Positions 44,050 through 53,114 of a stretch of DNA of 64,000 bases are shown here, piece by piece. The stretch comes from Billgrantia zhangzhouensis. Its GTDB lineage: Bacteria > Pseudomonadota > Gammaproteobacteria > Pseudomonadales > Halomonadaceae. The position numbers were made by a program, and so were the translations under genes. The notes under the pieces are model-generated. The model had not been told where the DNA came from. It ran no database searches and saw only the letters and a program-made list of their open reading frames with translations. The stretch spans positions 124,001-188,000 of the forward strand of contig NZ_JABFTT010000007.1 of assembly GCF_021404465.1 (NCBI RefSeq), in the 5' to 3' direction. Position 1 is the stretch's first letter. Each line of letters opens with the position of its first letter.

Positions 44050-45599
44050 CTCGTCTTGCCTCCCGGCTGTGCCATTCTTTCCATCAGAATGGCATAGCTC
44101 ATTACAGTCACGATAGGAAAGATCGAGGCGAAGGCGATCAGCCCGAAGCCGTCGATCAGGACGTTGCGCCCCTCGATCTGGCTGGCCAGGCCGATCCCCA
44201 GCGCGGTGACCAGTGGCACCGTCACCTCGGACGTGGTGACGCCACCGAGATCGAAAGCCAGCGCTACGATGTAGCGCGGCGCCAGGGCGGTGAGCAGTAG
44301 CACCAGCAGGTAGCCGCCGATGATGTAATAGTGGATGGAATCGCCGACGATGATACGGTGCACGCCGATGGTGATGCCGATGGCCACCCCCAGGGCGACC
44401 AGCAGGCGAATGACGTTGCCCTGGATCTTGCCGGCGGCGGCTTCCTCGGCCTGCTGACCCACGGCGATCAGTGCCGGTTCGGCCATGGTGGTGGCAAAGC
44501 CGATGCAGAAGGCGAACAGGTAGACCCACAACCAGGTATCGAAGCCGATCAACTGGGCGGCCATGCTCTGACCGATCGGAAACAGGCCGAGCTTGAGGCC
44601 AACCACGAAGGCATACAGGCCCACGATCACCAGGGCGAAGCCCACGCCAACCTTGAGCGGGCTGGCCAGAGGGTGGCGCAGCACGGCGTATTGAAAGAAG
44701 AGAATCACCAGAATGATCGGCAGCACGTCGCGCAGCATGCCGAGGAGATCGAGGATCATCGTCATCCAGCCGGCGGGAGGCATGGCGTCGCTCTCGGCGA
44801 GCATCAACTGGGCACCGCCGGCCAGGGGGCCCGGCTCGGCATAGACCAGGATGCCGTAGAGCTGCACGCTGATCATCGGCACCATCACCGCCAGTGCTAC
44901 CAGGCCGAAGCCGTCGGTGAGCGGATTGCGTCCGCGGATCGAAGCGGCAAGGCCGATACCCAGCGCGGCGATCAGTGGCACGGTCACGATATTGGTGGTT
45001 ACGCCGCCGGAATCGTAGGCCAGCCCCACGATTTCCTCGGGGGCGAAGAAAGTCACCAGCACCACCGTCACATAGCCGACGATCATGTACCAGTGCAGGG
45101 GGTGGCCGAGAATCACGCGGAACACGCCCAGTGCCATCACCAGCCCTACCGAGCTTGCCACGATCAGGCGCAGGGTGAAGGCGTCGATGCGCCCTTCGCT
45201 GATCATGGCGGCCTGTTCGGCCACGGCGATCAGTGCCGGTTCGGCGACCACGGCGGAGAAGCCGATGGCGAATCCGAACAGCATCAGCAGTGGCATCGAG
45301 CCGCGGCGGGCAAACTGGTTGGCGAGCCGCTTGCCCACCGGAAAGATGCTCAACTCGAGCCCTTGCAGGAACAGGGCGACGCCAACGGCGACGACCAGCA
45401 GTCCCGCTGCCATGCCCAACCCGCCCTCCGGCCACTCGCGCAGCAGCAGTGCCTGAAAGGCCACCACCACGACGATGATGGGTAGCAGGTTGCGTAGGGC
45501 ATGGGCCAGTGCGTGTAGGAAATCCCTGAGTTGTGCTACCAAGACCGACTCCCTGGCAATGATCGGTTGGGCAAGGCGTACCGCAGCGAGCACAAGCAT
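44046..45599 (-). CDS. DUF1538 transporter, fused UmpA-UmpB type
   Basis: A 517-residue integral membrane protein made of two homologous halves. Matched landmarks are VGLxxGLFPxG-like (LELSIFPVGKRLANQ and LKLGLFPIGQSMAAQ), AEPALIAV in both halves, and FDLGGVTTSEVTVPLVTALGIGLA against YDSGGVTTNIVTVPLIAALGIGLA. Roughly 12-14 membrane segments. In Halomonas zincidurans separate UmpA and UmpB DUF1538 proteins are described as a two-part Na+/H+ antiporter; here they are a single polypeptide. Translational overlap with the P-II-like gene suggests nucleotide control. The start could be later (a TTG before VAQLRDFLHAL); ATG at 45599 is the outermost option. Confidence 0.82.
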   Translation of the reverse strand: MLVLAAVRLAQPIIARESVLVAQLRDFLHALAHALRNLLPIIVVVVAFQALLLREWPEGGLGMAAGLLVVAVGVALFLQGLELSIFPVGKRLANQFARRGSMPLLMLFGFAIGFSAVVAEPALIAVAEQAAMISEGRIDAFTLRLIVASSVGLVMALGVFRVILGHPLHWYMIVGYVTVVLVTFFAPEEIVGLAYDSGGVTTNIVTVPLIAALGIGLAASIRGRNPLTDGFGLVALAVMVPMISVQLYGILVYAEPGPLAGGAQLMLAESDAMPPAGWMTMILDLLGMLRDVLPIILVILFFQYAVLRHPLASPLKVGVGFALVIVGLYAFVVGLKLGLFPIGQSMAAQLIGFDTWLWVYLFAFCIGFATTMAEPALIAVGQQAEEAAAGKIQGNVIRLLVALGVAIGITIGVHRIIVGDSIHYYIIGGYLLVLLLTALAPRYIVALAFDLGGVTTSEVTVPLVTALGIGLASQIEGRNVLIDGFGLIAFASIFPIVTVMSYAILMERMAQPGGKTR

Positions 45600-45732
45600 G
45601 ACTATCGGGTTGGCTGGCCCGGGCGAGCGTCACACTATACCATCGGCCTATGACGTTGAGCAGGCGCTAATGCAGGCTCCGGCATTGACTCACATCAAGC
45701 GTGGGCCGATGGCAGCGAAAGGGAGAAAGCGA

Positions 45733-46329
45733 ATGAACGTGACACTGATCGTCGTACTGGTGGTGGTAGCGCTGTTGGTGATCTACGGGGCCAGTATCTA
45801 CAACCGCCTGGTGGCACTCCGGAATCGCTACCAGAACGCCTTTGCCCAGATCGAGGTGCAGCTCAAGCGCCGCTACGACCTGATCCCCAACCTGGTCGAG
45901 ACCGCCAAGGCCTACATGGCTCACGAACGCGATACGCTCACCGCCGTGACCGAGGCGCGTAATGCCGCCCTGGCCGGTTTGCAGGCGGCGGCTGCCCGGC
46001 CGGGCGAGCCTGGCGCCATGGCCGAGCTGGCAGGTGCCGAGGGGGCTCTCGGGGCTGCCTTGGGGCGGCTCAATGTAGTGATGGAGGCCTACCCCGATCT
46101 GAAGGCCTCGGACAACATGCGCCAACTCTCCGAGACACTCACCAGCACTGAGAACCGTGTTGCCTTCGCTCGCCAGGCCTTCAACGATGCGGTCATGCAA
46201 TACAACACCTACAAGCAGAGCTTTCCGCCGGTGCTGCTGGCAGGGCCGCTGGGCCATCGCGAGGATGCGGCGTTGCTGGAATTCGACGACAGTGCCGAGA
46301 TCCAGGCGGCGCCGCGCATCAACTTCTAA
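45733..46329 (+). CDS. lemA: LemA family protein
   Basis: A 198-residue membrane-anchored protein. One N-terminal membrane helix (TLIVVLVVVALLVIYGASIYN) is followed by the LemA helical domain (LRNRYQNAFAQIEVQLKRRYDLIPNLVETAKAY). The stretch LSETLTSTENRVAFARQAFNDAVMQYN is typical near the C-terminus. LemA proteins commonly sit beside an M48 HtpX-type protease, as here (12-base gap). The role is probably scaffolding or regulation at the membrane. Confidence 0.92.
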   Translation: MNVTLIVVLVVVALLVIYGASIYNRLVALRNRYQNAFAQIEVQLKRRYDLIPNLVETAKAYMAHERDTLTAVTEARNAALAGLQAAAARPGEPGAMAELAGAEGALGAALGRLNVVMEAYPDLKASDNMRQLSETLTSTENRVAFARQAFNDAVMQYNTYKQSFPPVLLAGPLGHREDAALLEFDDSAEIQAAPRINF

Positions 46330-46341
46330 CGGTACGCGGCG

Positions 46342-48249
46342 ATGGACTTCTTCGGTGCCCAGGAGCGCGCAAGGCGACTCACCGCCTGGTTGGTCGTGCT
46401 GCTGATCGTGGCAGTACTCGGTATGATCGCCGCCGCCGTTGCGGTGATCGCGCTTGCCATGGTGCTGATCGACGGCGGCCAGCCGGGGGGCGATCCGTTG
46501 GCCCGTGCGCTCGATCCGTTGCTGATCTGCGGTGTCGCCTTTGGCGTGCTGTTAGTGGTCGGGGCGGGAAGCCTGGCGCGACACCTACAACTGCGCTCCG
46601 GCGGTTCAGCGGTGGCCGAGGCGTTGGGCGGCCGAGTGATCAACGCCGCCACACGCGATCCCGACGAGCGTAGGCTGCTCAACGTGGTAGAGGAGATGGC
46701 CATTGCCTCGGGGCTGCCGGTGCCGTCGACCTACCTGCTCGACGAGCCCGGCATCAACGCCTTCGCCGCCGGCCATACGCCGCAGGACGCCGCGATCGGC
46801 GTGACACGCGGGGCGGTTCGTTGCCTGACACGGGATGAGCTGCAGGGGGTGATCGCCCATGAGTTCAGCCATGTGCTGCATGGCGACATGCGGCTCAACA
46901 TGCGCTTGGTCGCGCTGCTCTATGGCATTCTGGTGATTGGGCTCGTGGGGCGCATGCTGCTGCGGGGCACGGCGGCGCGGCGCATGACGCGTGGCTCGCG
47001 CCAGAACAACGGCCAGATCGTGCTGCTGGGGGCTGGCCTGGCGTTGATGCTGGTGGGCTTCGTCGGCACCGTGTGTGGCAACCTGATCAAGGCGGCGGTA
47101 AGCCGCCAGCGTGAATTTCTAGCCGATGCCAGCGCGGTGCAGTACACCCGCAACCCGGCGGGGTTGGCAGATGCGCTGAAGCGTGTCGCGGCCCATGCCC
47201 ATGGCTCCGAACTACGTGCCAGCCGTGCCGAGGAATTCAGCCACCTCTACTTCAGTCGAGGCCTGCCGGGCCTACGCGGCCTTACCGCTACCCATCCGCC
47301 GCTTGCCACTCGCATCCGTCGCCTCGATCCCGCTTGGGATGGACACCTGCCTGAGCCGAGCATCGAGCGCGAGCCCGGGACCGTTGCCGCAGCCGGCCTC
47401 GAAGAGCCGGCGGATCAGGCTCGGGCTGCCGCGCCGGCCGCTGGCATGGCCCCGCTGTTGGCGATGAGCGTGGCACGGCGGGTCGGTGAGCCGAATAATG
47501 AGGATCTACAGCAGGCCCGACGGGTATTGGCTGGCATCGATCCCATATTGCTCGAGGCCGCTCACGATCCCTACGCGGCGCGTGCAGTCGTGTACGGCAT
47601 CCTCATGGGCGCCGAGCCGAGCAGCCGGGCACGGCAGCACGAGGCCCTGGTCCATGCCGCCGTACCGGAAGTGCTGGTGGAACTGGATCGCCTCGCCGAG
47701 CCTCTTGCCGCGGTCCGGCCGGGCCAGCGGCTGGCGCTGATCGAGCTCTGCCTGCCCATGTTGCGGCAACTGTCGGTCGCCCAGTATGCCCGTTTCCGCG
47801 ACTGTCTCGAGCGGCTGATGAGGGCCGAAGACGACCCCGGTGCCCTGCAATGGGCTTTGCACCGCCTGGTCATCAGTGGTAGCGAAGGCGTCGTGCCGCG
47901 GCGTGGGAATCAGCATCTGGCACAGGTCGAGGGCGCGGTCGTCTGTCTGCTGTCGAGTCTGGCGCTGGCGGGGAACTGCGATGAAACGAAGGCTGCAGCG
48001 GCATTTCGCCAGGCGGCCGATACGCTGGGCCTGTCCGTGGCCTTCGCTCCTCGGCCAGCTGCGCCCGGGGATCTCGACGAGGCCCTGAAGCATTGTCGTC
48101 AGTTGGCCGCAGCGGAGCGCCCCAGGCTACTTGATGCCATGGCACGCTGTGTGTCCTATGACGGTCGTGTCCATCCGCAGGAAGCCGAGCTGTTGCGAGC
48201 CGTGGCCTGGGCGCTCGACTGCCCCTTGCCGATGAGCGCCACGGATTGA
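46342..48249 (+). CDS. M48 family membrane metalloprotease with long C-terminal domain
   Basis: A 635-residue protein. Two N-terminal membrane helices (LTAWLVVLLIVAVLGMIAAAV; PLLICGVAFGVLLVVGAGSLA) precede the zinc motif HEFSHVLHGD (HExxH) near residue 173 and two more hydrophobic segments, then REFLADASAVQYTRNP with the downstream Glu ligand. This is the HtpX/Ste24 layout, about 290-330 residues. The remaining 300 residues (about 335-635), alanine- and leucine-rich helical and ending in a TerB-like acidic-helix pattern (PRLLDAMARCVSYDGRVHPQEAELLRAVAWAL), are not in HtpX. It probably removes damaged membrane proteins. It is translationally linked to lemA. Confidence 0.88.
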   Translation: MDFFGAQERARRLTAWLVVLLIVAVLGMIAAAVAVIALAMVLIDGGQPGGDPLARALDPLLICGVAFGVLLVVGAGSLARHLQLRSGGSAVAEALGGRVINAATRDPDERRLLNVVEEMAIASGLPVPSTYLLDEPGINAFAAGHTPQDAAIGVTRGAVRCLTRDELQGVIAHEFSHVLHGDMRLNMRLVALLYGILVIGLVGRMLLRGTAARRMTRGSRQNNGQIVLLGAGLALMLVGFVGTVCGNLIKAAVSRQREFLADASAVQYTRNPAGLADALKRVAAHAHGSELRASRAEEFSHLYFSRGLPGLRGLTATHPPLATRIRRLDPAWDGHLPEPSIEREPGTVAAAGLEEPADQARAAAPAAGMAPLLAMSVARRVGEPNNEDLQQARRVLAGIDPILLEAAHDPYAARAVVYGILMGAEPSSRARQHEALVHAAVPEVLVELDRLAEPLAAVRPGQRLALIELCLPMLRQLSVAQYARFRDCLERLMRAEDDPGALQWALHRLVISGSEGVVPRRGNQHLAQVEGAVVCLLSSLALAGNCDETKAAAAFRQAADTLGLSVAFAPRPAAPGDLDEALKHCRQLAAAERPRLLDAMARCVSYDGRVHPQEAELLRAVAWALDCPLPMSATD

Positions 48250-48343
48250 AGAGGAGCTCATCCCCCTGAGACCGGAGCGGGATCGTTTTCCGCCTTTGCT
48301 GTCCAAGGGGGAGAGACTTGCCCGGCGGCTTGCAGCGACCGTC

Positions 48344-48369
48344 GGGCTCTGCTGGAATAGAGCCCTTTT
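48344..48369 (+). terminator. Intrinsic terminator after the M48 gene
   Basis: GGGCTCT (48344-48350) and AGAGCCC (48359-48365) form a perfect 7-bp stem with an eight-base loop, followed by TTTT. It ends the lemA-M48 unit about 95 bases after the stop. Confidence 0.6.
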
Positions 48370-48398
48370 GCTGGTCTCATATGGATGGGAGAAAGCCG

Positions 48399-49100
48399 AT
48401 GGCCAAGACACCCTGGATCCCTGCCGCCGTAGCGCTGACCCTTGCCCTGGGATTGGCGGGCTGCGGAGAAAGTGACGAGGAGGCTGCCGCTCCGACTGAG
48501 GCCGACGCGCCTGTTACGGAAGCCGAACCTGGGCTAGAGGCGAACGATGAAGAGCCCACCACACCGCCTCCGGCGGCGGAAGAGGAAGCCGATACTGCCG
48601 ATGAATCGCTGCCTGCCGTGCCGGAAGAGGAAACGACGCTAGAGCCAGGTGAGGAGATCGAAGCCGATACCGACACCCTGGGTGAATCACCCGTCGATAC
48701 GCTGGAGGAGGGCGGCGCACTGCCTGGTGAGCCTACTCGCTCCGATATCGATGCCATTCTCGAAGATACCGAGCGACGCTTCGAAGAAGCGCAGCGTCAG
48801 ATCGACCAGCAGTTCGAGGAAGTGGAGAGGGATTCGCCGGTTCTCGAGCCAATGGAGAGTGGCGCCGATTTCGAGCCGTCGCTCGAGCCGATGGAAGACA
48901 GCGGGGCTGGTACGACCTCGGACATCGAACGAGAGGCGGAACGAACCGGCGAGGTCACTCAGTCCGATGTCGATGCCTGGCTTGAAGAGACCGAACGCCG
49001 TTTCGAGGAGGCACAGCGTCAGCTCGATGAGCAATTCCGTGAAGCGGAGCAGAGCGATTCGAGACGCGACTCATCGCGGCTCGTGAACGAGAATGAGTAA
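48399..49100 (+). CDS. Acidic lipoprotein with a duplicated coiled-coil motif
   Basis: A 233-residue protein starting MAKTPWIPAAVALTLALGLAGCGES, a lipoprotein signal with the lipidated cysteine at position 22. The mature part is extremely acidic and proline/threonine-rich (EEAAAPTEADAPVTEAE). Two copies of a 33-residue unit (DIDAILEDTERRFEEAQRQ and DVDAWLEETERRFEEAQRQ) near residues 134-165 and 200-231 are predicted helices. It is not recognised. GGGAGA sits before the ATG at 48399, so I prefer it to an upstream ATG at 48381. It stands alone between two terminators. Confidence 0.7.
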   Translation: MAKTPWIPAAVALTLALGLAGCGESDEEAAAPTEADAPVTEAEPGLEANDEEPTTPPPAAEEEADTADESLPAVPEEETTLEPGEEIEADTDTLGESPVDTLEEGGALPGEPTRSDIDAILEDTERRFEEAQRQIDQQFEEVERDSPVLEPMESGADFEPSLEPMEDSGAGTTSDIEREAERTGEVTQSDVDAWLEETERRFEEAQRQLDEQFREAEQSDSRRDSSRLVNENE

Positions 49101-49115
49101 ATGCCAACTCATGAA

Positions 49116-49145
49116 AAAGGCCCACCTTGAAGGTGGGCCTTTCGT
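49116..49145. terminator. Intrinsic terminator shared by the lipoprotein gene and csp
   Basis: AAAGGCCCACCT (49116-49127) and AGGTGGGCCTTT (49131-49142) pair perfectly over 12 bp with loop TGA. A-rich and T-rich flanks make it usable from both directions. Confidence 0.85.
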
Positions 49146-49210
49146 CTGACTAGCTGGCCCCGTTTACGTTGCCAGGCCAGACACCAAGTCTTCCGAGCCG
49201 AGGCGTTGCC

Positions 49211-49417
49211 TCAGTTGGAAACCCGGATGTTGGAGGCCTGAAGGCCTTTCTTGCCCTGGGTCACGTCGAAGGTAACCTTCTGACCGTCCTGCAGGGTCTT
49301 GAAGCCTTCAGCCTGAATCTCGGAGAAATGCGCGAACAGGTCATCACCACCGTCGTCCGGAGAGATGAAGCCGTAGCCCTTGGTATCGTTGAACCACTTG
49401 ACAGTGCCAGTTGCCAT
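49211..49417 (-). CDS. Cold-shock protein, CspA family
   Basis: A 68-residue nucleic acid-binding OB protein. RNP1 is KGYGFI and RNP2 is DLFAHF, with the conserved TVKWFND start and [13 protein letters not shown] end. It melts RNA secondary structure. An AAGGAAAA site lies 11 bases before the ATG. The long upstream gap suggests a structured mRNA leader as in cspA genes. Confidence 0.96.
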   Translation of the reverse strand: MATGTVKWFNDTKGYGFISPDDGGDDLFAHFSEIQAEGFKTLQDGQKVTFDVTQGKKGLQASNIRVSN

Positions 49418-49789
49418 TGTCGATTTTCCTTACTTACTGATTGATCGTGCTGGGCACTCGGCAATACCGGAGCCCGAAGTGCGTGGGCAAGAGACGAAAA
49501 GTGCGCTTCGGGTGTATCGAAAACTCGACATACTACGGACGACTTTCCACTTCCAGGCCAACGCAGCGGAGCATCCGGTGAAGCAGGTTGCAATCTGCAG
49601 TGAGTTCCCACTCCCACCATGCCATCCGCTCAATCCACTGTAGATAGAAAAATTCCAAGCGTCCAGAGATTCCGTTGCCTTACCTTGGCCGTGCTTCATG
49701 CCACAATTGGCACGAACCAGGCCTCTATTGGGCGGAGCCCATGCCTGGCCACTGTGCCTCGTCATCTACCCAGTACCGGAGTCCTCTGT
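49418..49789. promoter_or_regulatory. Divergent 372-base gap: csp leader and lysE promoter
   Basis: No gene is seen. On the minus strand it must contain the csp promoter and 5' leader; the segment 49450-49490 can form a long imperfect hairpin (GCACTTCGGGC against GCCGAGTGC). On the plus strand it precedes the LysE gene, with no strong -35/-10 pair visible. No cold-box or Y-box could be recognised with certainty. Confidence 0.35.
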
Positions 49790-50431
49790 ATGCTGGACGC
49801 ACAAATCTGGCCCTTCCTGATTGCCATCACGCTGCTGTCGATGAGCCCGGGAGTCGACACGTTGCTGGTCATTCGCAATACCGCTCGCGGGGGAGTGCGT
49901 GATGGCGTGCTCACCAGCCTGGCGATCTGCTGCGGCCTGTTCGTACATGCCACGATCTCGGCGCTGGGCATCTCGCTGATCCTGCTGCAATCGGCCTGGG
50001 CATTCAGCACGCTCAAGCTGGCGGGGGCGGCCTACCTGATATGGCTGGGTATCAATGGTCTGCTGGCCGCCCAGCGCGGCAGTGCCCTGCCGCTGGGGGC
50101 CGTGCAGGGCGGGCGCCAGGCCGTGCCGGTATGGCGCCCGCTGCGCGAGGGGCTGCTCTCCAATGTGCTCAACCCCAAGACGGTAGTGTTCTACATGGCC
50201 TTCCTGCCGCAGTTCATCGCACCGACGGACCCTGCGCTGCTCAAGTCGCTGTGGCTTGCCGGGGTGCACTTCGTCATCGCCAACCTGTGGCAGATCGCCA
50301 TCGTGTTCATGGTCGGCAGTGCGGGGCACTGGCTCGGCAGTCGCTTCTTCGCCCGCGCGCTGAACGGGACGACAGGCGCGGTACTGATCCTATTCGGCAT
50401 TAGGCTGGCGCTGGAGCGCCAGCCTGCCTGA
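49790..50431 (+). CDS. LysE/RhtB-family amino acid exporter
   Basis: A 213-residue inner-membrane exporter with six hydrophobic segments. The family signature is SPGVDTLLVIRNTARGGVRDGVL near residue 18-40, and a second landmark is NVLNPKTVVFYMAFLPQFI near 120. Members export homoserine, threonine, lysine or arginine; the substrate is not readable. It begins at MLDAQIWPF (CGGAG upstream). It converges on slt; a perfect 11-bp inverted repeat (50402-50425) in its last codons may serve as terminator. Confidence 0.88.
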   Translation: MLDAQIWPFLIAITLLSMSPGVDTLLVIRNTARGGVRDGVLTSLAICCGLFVHATISALGISLILLQSAWAFSTLKLAGAAYLIWLGINGLLAAQRGSALPLGAVQGGRQAVPVWRPLREGLLSNVLNPKTVVFYMAFLPQFIAPTDPALLKSLWLAGVHFVIANLWQIAIVFMVGSAGHWLGSRFFARALNGTTGAVLILFGIRLALERQPA

Positions 50432-50445
50432 GCCGAAGGTGAGTG

Positions 50446-52398
50446 TCAGTTCCTGGCGAGCAGCGAAGCATCGTAGCGCACCGTCTTCTCCGCCTGGCTG
50501 AGCATCGATACGCCTTCGCTGCTGCCGCCGTTGGCCAGACTCTCGAAGATCACCCGATAGGAGAGCACCGCCTGTACGTAGTCGCGGGTTTCACGGAAGG
50601 GAATCGACTCGACGAATAGGTCGAACTCCTCGGGGGCATCGCGCAGCCAGCGGTCCACCCTGCCGGGGCCGGCGTTGTAGGCCGCCGTCGCTGCCAGGCG
50701 GTTGCCCCGGTAGCGGTTGGTCATGTCGCGAATGTAGGTGCTGCCAAGACGGATGTTGAGCTCAGGGTCCAGCACGCCATAAGGGCCGGGGTCGCTGATA
50801 CCCAACTGGCGACTGAGCAGCGTAGCGGTACCCGGCATGATCTGCATCAGACCGCGGGCACCGGCCGGCGATAATGCCGAGGGATTGTAAGCACTCTCAC
50901 GCCGAGCGATGCCCATCAGCAGGTAAGGATCGACTCCGGTCTGCTGTCCCCAATGCAGGAATTGCTCGCGATAGGCTTCGGGGAAACGCCAGTCGAGGGC
51001 GTCCCATAGCTGGGCGGTAATGGTGGTTTGTACCAGGCGGGCATGCCAGCCGCGCCGTGCGGCGTAGTCGGCCAAGGCTCGCACTTCACGCGGCGATGCC
51101 GCGGCCACCGCATGTAGCCACTCGCTATTGGCCAGGCCATCCTCGCCGATGCGCAGCAATGCCTCGGTGCGCTGCACGGCAGGCCACTGCGCCACCTGGT
51201 CGCGGAAGTCAGCGTTGAAGCTGCTGCGCTCCAGGTTCAGGGAATAGGGCCGGCCGATACGATCGGCAGCGGCGAAGCCGAAGAAGTTGCGCCCTTGGGC
51301 GGCCCGTGCATAGGCCACCTCGGCACGCTCCTGATCGCCAAGCTGCTCATGAGCGCGTGCCTTCCAGTATTGCCAGCGGCTGTCGTCGCGGGACTCCTCG
51401 GGCAATAGTTCGCTCCAGCGTAGCACGTCGTTCCAGTTGCGCTGGGCCAGAGCGTGGCGGATGCGAAGCTCGAGAACACGAGTAGTGCCGATTCGCGGCA
51501 GTGCCTCGTCGACCCAGCCCATGTTGTGCTCTATGCCGCGCACCAGTGAATAGAAGGCAAGATCCTCTTCGATGGCGTGGCGGTGGCTTTCCTCGATCGG
51601 CAGGTGCGCAGCGATCTTGCGCCATGCCTCCATGGCGGCTTCCGTATCGGCACGGATGAAGCCGTGCATGGCGGCAACGAAGAGCGGCCCGCTGCCGTGG
51701 CATTCGGGACCGATGCAGGTGGGAATGCGAGTAATGTCGGCATAGCTGCGCTGTAACCGCTCCACGGCGTCGCGGCCTTCTTGCCAGCGGCTACCAAGCA
51801 GTCGGCCCAGGTAGCTGACCAGTCCGGTTTCGCCCTGCTCCCAGGCCAGCATCTTGCGTTCCCAAATATCGAACTCACTGATCTCGCCGCTGGCGCGCAG
51901 TTGGTCGAACAGGGTGTCGCAGGCTGAGGGCTGGGAACTGCCGACATGCCACAGGGCGCGCCCCCCTTCGGCAGCGGCCTGCGGGTCGCTGCCGAGCAGC
52001 GCCGTGTAGTAATGGCACTGGCGCTCGGTGCCGCTTGGTTCGCCATCGGCTACGGCGAGCAGGCTGCCGTAGCGGCCGGCGGCACCATAGCGGCTGATCG
52101 CCTGGCCGCGCATCCAGTCGGCGACGGGAGCACCGCGATGGCGTTCGATGAACTCCAGAATCTGGCCCGGCTCGGCCTGGGGAAGGCGGCTGCGCAGCCG
52201 ATGATATTCGACGTAACCCTCCAGCACGTGGCCGCTGATGGCAGCCTCGTCGATACGTTGCCACTGCTGATTGCGCGCGGCTTCGAGTGCCGTACGCATG
52301 GCGCTGTCGCGGGGCTGGGCATGCGCGGTGACGGAAACGCTCAGGGCGGCTACGGCGAGCCAGCTCGTCGCGCGGCGAAAAAATAAGAAATGGCGCAT
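50446..52398 (-). CDS. slt: Soluble lytic murein transglycosylase
   Basis: A 650-residue periplasmic enzyme with a signal peptide (SWLAVAALSVSVTAHA). A long superhelical U/L domain (about 30-470) of alpha-hairpins precedes the C-terminal lysozyme-like domain. Its catalytic glutamate is in IARRESAYNPSALSPAGARG near residue 515, then LMQIMPGTA and NIRLGSTYIRDM. It cleaves the MurNAc-GlcNAc bond, producing 1,6-anhydroMurNAc. Length fits E. coli Slt70. Confidence 0.95.
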   Translation of the reverse strand: MRHFLFFRRATSWLAVAALSVSVTAHAQPRDSAMRTALEAARNQQWQRIDEAAISGHVLEGYVEYHRLRSRLPQAEPGQILEFIERHRGAPVADWMRGQAISRYGAAGRYGSLLAVADGEPSGTERQCHYYTALLGSDPQAAAEGGRALWHVGSSQPSACDTLFDQLRASGEISEFDIWERKMLAWEQGETGLVSYLGRLLGSRWQEGRDAVERLQRSYADITRIPTCIGPECHGSGPLFVAAMHGFIRADTEAAMEAWRKIAAHLPIEESHRHAIEEDLAFYSLVRGIEHNMGWVDEALPRIGTTRVLELRIRHALAQRNWNDVLRWSELLPEESRDDSRWQYWKARAHEQLGDQERAEVAYARAAQGRNFFGFAAADRIGRPYSLNLERSSFNADFRDQVAQWPAVQRTEALLRIGEDGLANSEWLHAVAAASPREVRALADYAARRGWHARLVQTTITAQLWDALDWRFPEAYREQFLHWGQQTGVDPYLLMGIARRESAYNPSALSPAGARGLMQIMPGTATLLSRQLGISDPGPYGVLDPELNIRLGSTYIRDMTNRYRGNRLAATAAYNAGPGRVDRWLRDAPEEFDLFVESIPFRETRDYVQAVLSYRVIFESLANGGSSEGVSMLSQAEKTVRYDASLLARN

Positions 52399-52592
52399 GT
52401 TGACGGTCTCCGGAAGGCGGTGACGAACCCACTGTATCCTCGCTTATTGGGGCCGTCTTGAGTAGACCGTCGTGACGTTTTCTCGCTGCGTCAACGGCAT
52501 TTCCTCTCGTGGGTAGTGGCCGTGCGACGCTTGTTTCCCAACCGGGCTCGGACTAGTCTAGAAACTTGATCAAACGCTTGTTGGAGGGTGGG

Positions 52593-53114
52593 GTGAACGA
52601 ACGCGAGGAGCTGCAGAAGGGGGCTGTCGTGGCAGGCCGAAGTCCCGACAGCTGGCGGGCCGGCCTGAGCCGTTTCGTCACTATCATTCCACACACCCGC
52701 AACCTCGGGCTCGAGGTCGAAGAGGCCAGTCCGCCCTGGGTACGCATGCGCCTGCCGTGGCGAGACGAACTGCTGGGCGACGTCGATCACGGTCTGGTGC
52801 ATGGCGGCGTGCTGACCATGCTGCTGGATACCGTGTGCGGCTCGGCGGTGCTGTGTGGACTGCCGTCGCCGGAGGTCTGCCCCACGCTCGATCTGCGGGT
52901 CGATCACTATCGCCCGGCCTTGGCCGGCCAGCCGATCATGGCCGAGGCTCGCGTGCTGCGCGTGACCGGCGCCATGGTCTTCACCGAGGGGACGCTGTGG
53001 CAGGACCCGCAGCGTCCCATCGCCCGCGGCATCGGTAACTTCGTTCGGCTCGGGCCGCGCAATACGCCGCCGGGCTTTGCCGAAGCGCTGTTTGGGGAGG
53101 CCGACCATGCCTGA
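52593..53114 (+). CDS. PaaI-type hotdog thioesterase (first of a pair)
   Basis: A 173-residue hotdog-fold protein. The family motif DVDHGLVHGGVLTMLLDTVCGSAV near residue 72 carries the acid and HGG of the active site. It is probably an acyl-CoA thioesterase of unknown chain length. Start chosen as GTG at 52593 with GGAGGG in front; a TTG at 52566 would add nine residues. It overlaps the next gene by eight bases, and that gene is a paralogue. Confidence 0.83.
   Translation: MNEREELQKGAVVAGRSPDSWRAGLSRFVTIIPHTRNLGLEVEEASPPWVRMRLPWRDELLGDVDHGLVHGGVLTMLLDTVCGSAVLCGLPSPEVCPTLDLRVDHYRPALAGQPIMAEARVLRVTGAMVFTEGTLWQDPQRPIARGIGNFVRLGPRNTPPGFAEALFGEADHA

Noticed and set aside
43699..45633. 644-codon frame on the minus strand and a 384-codon frame on the plus strand across the DUF1538 gene
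   Set aside because: Both are out-of-frame shadows of the transporter and P-II-like genes, rich in arginine or histidine/glutamine without family motifs.
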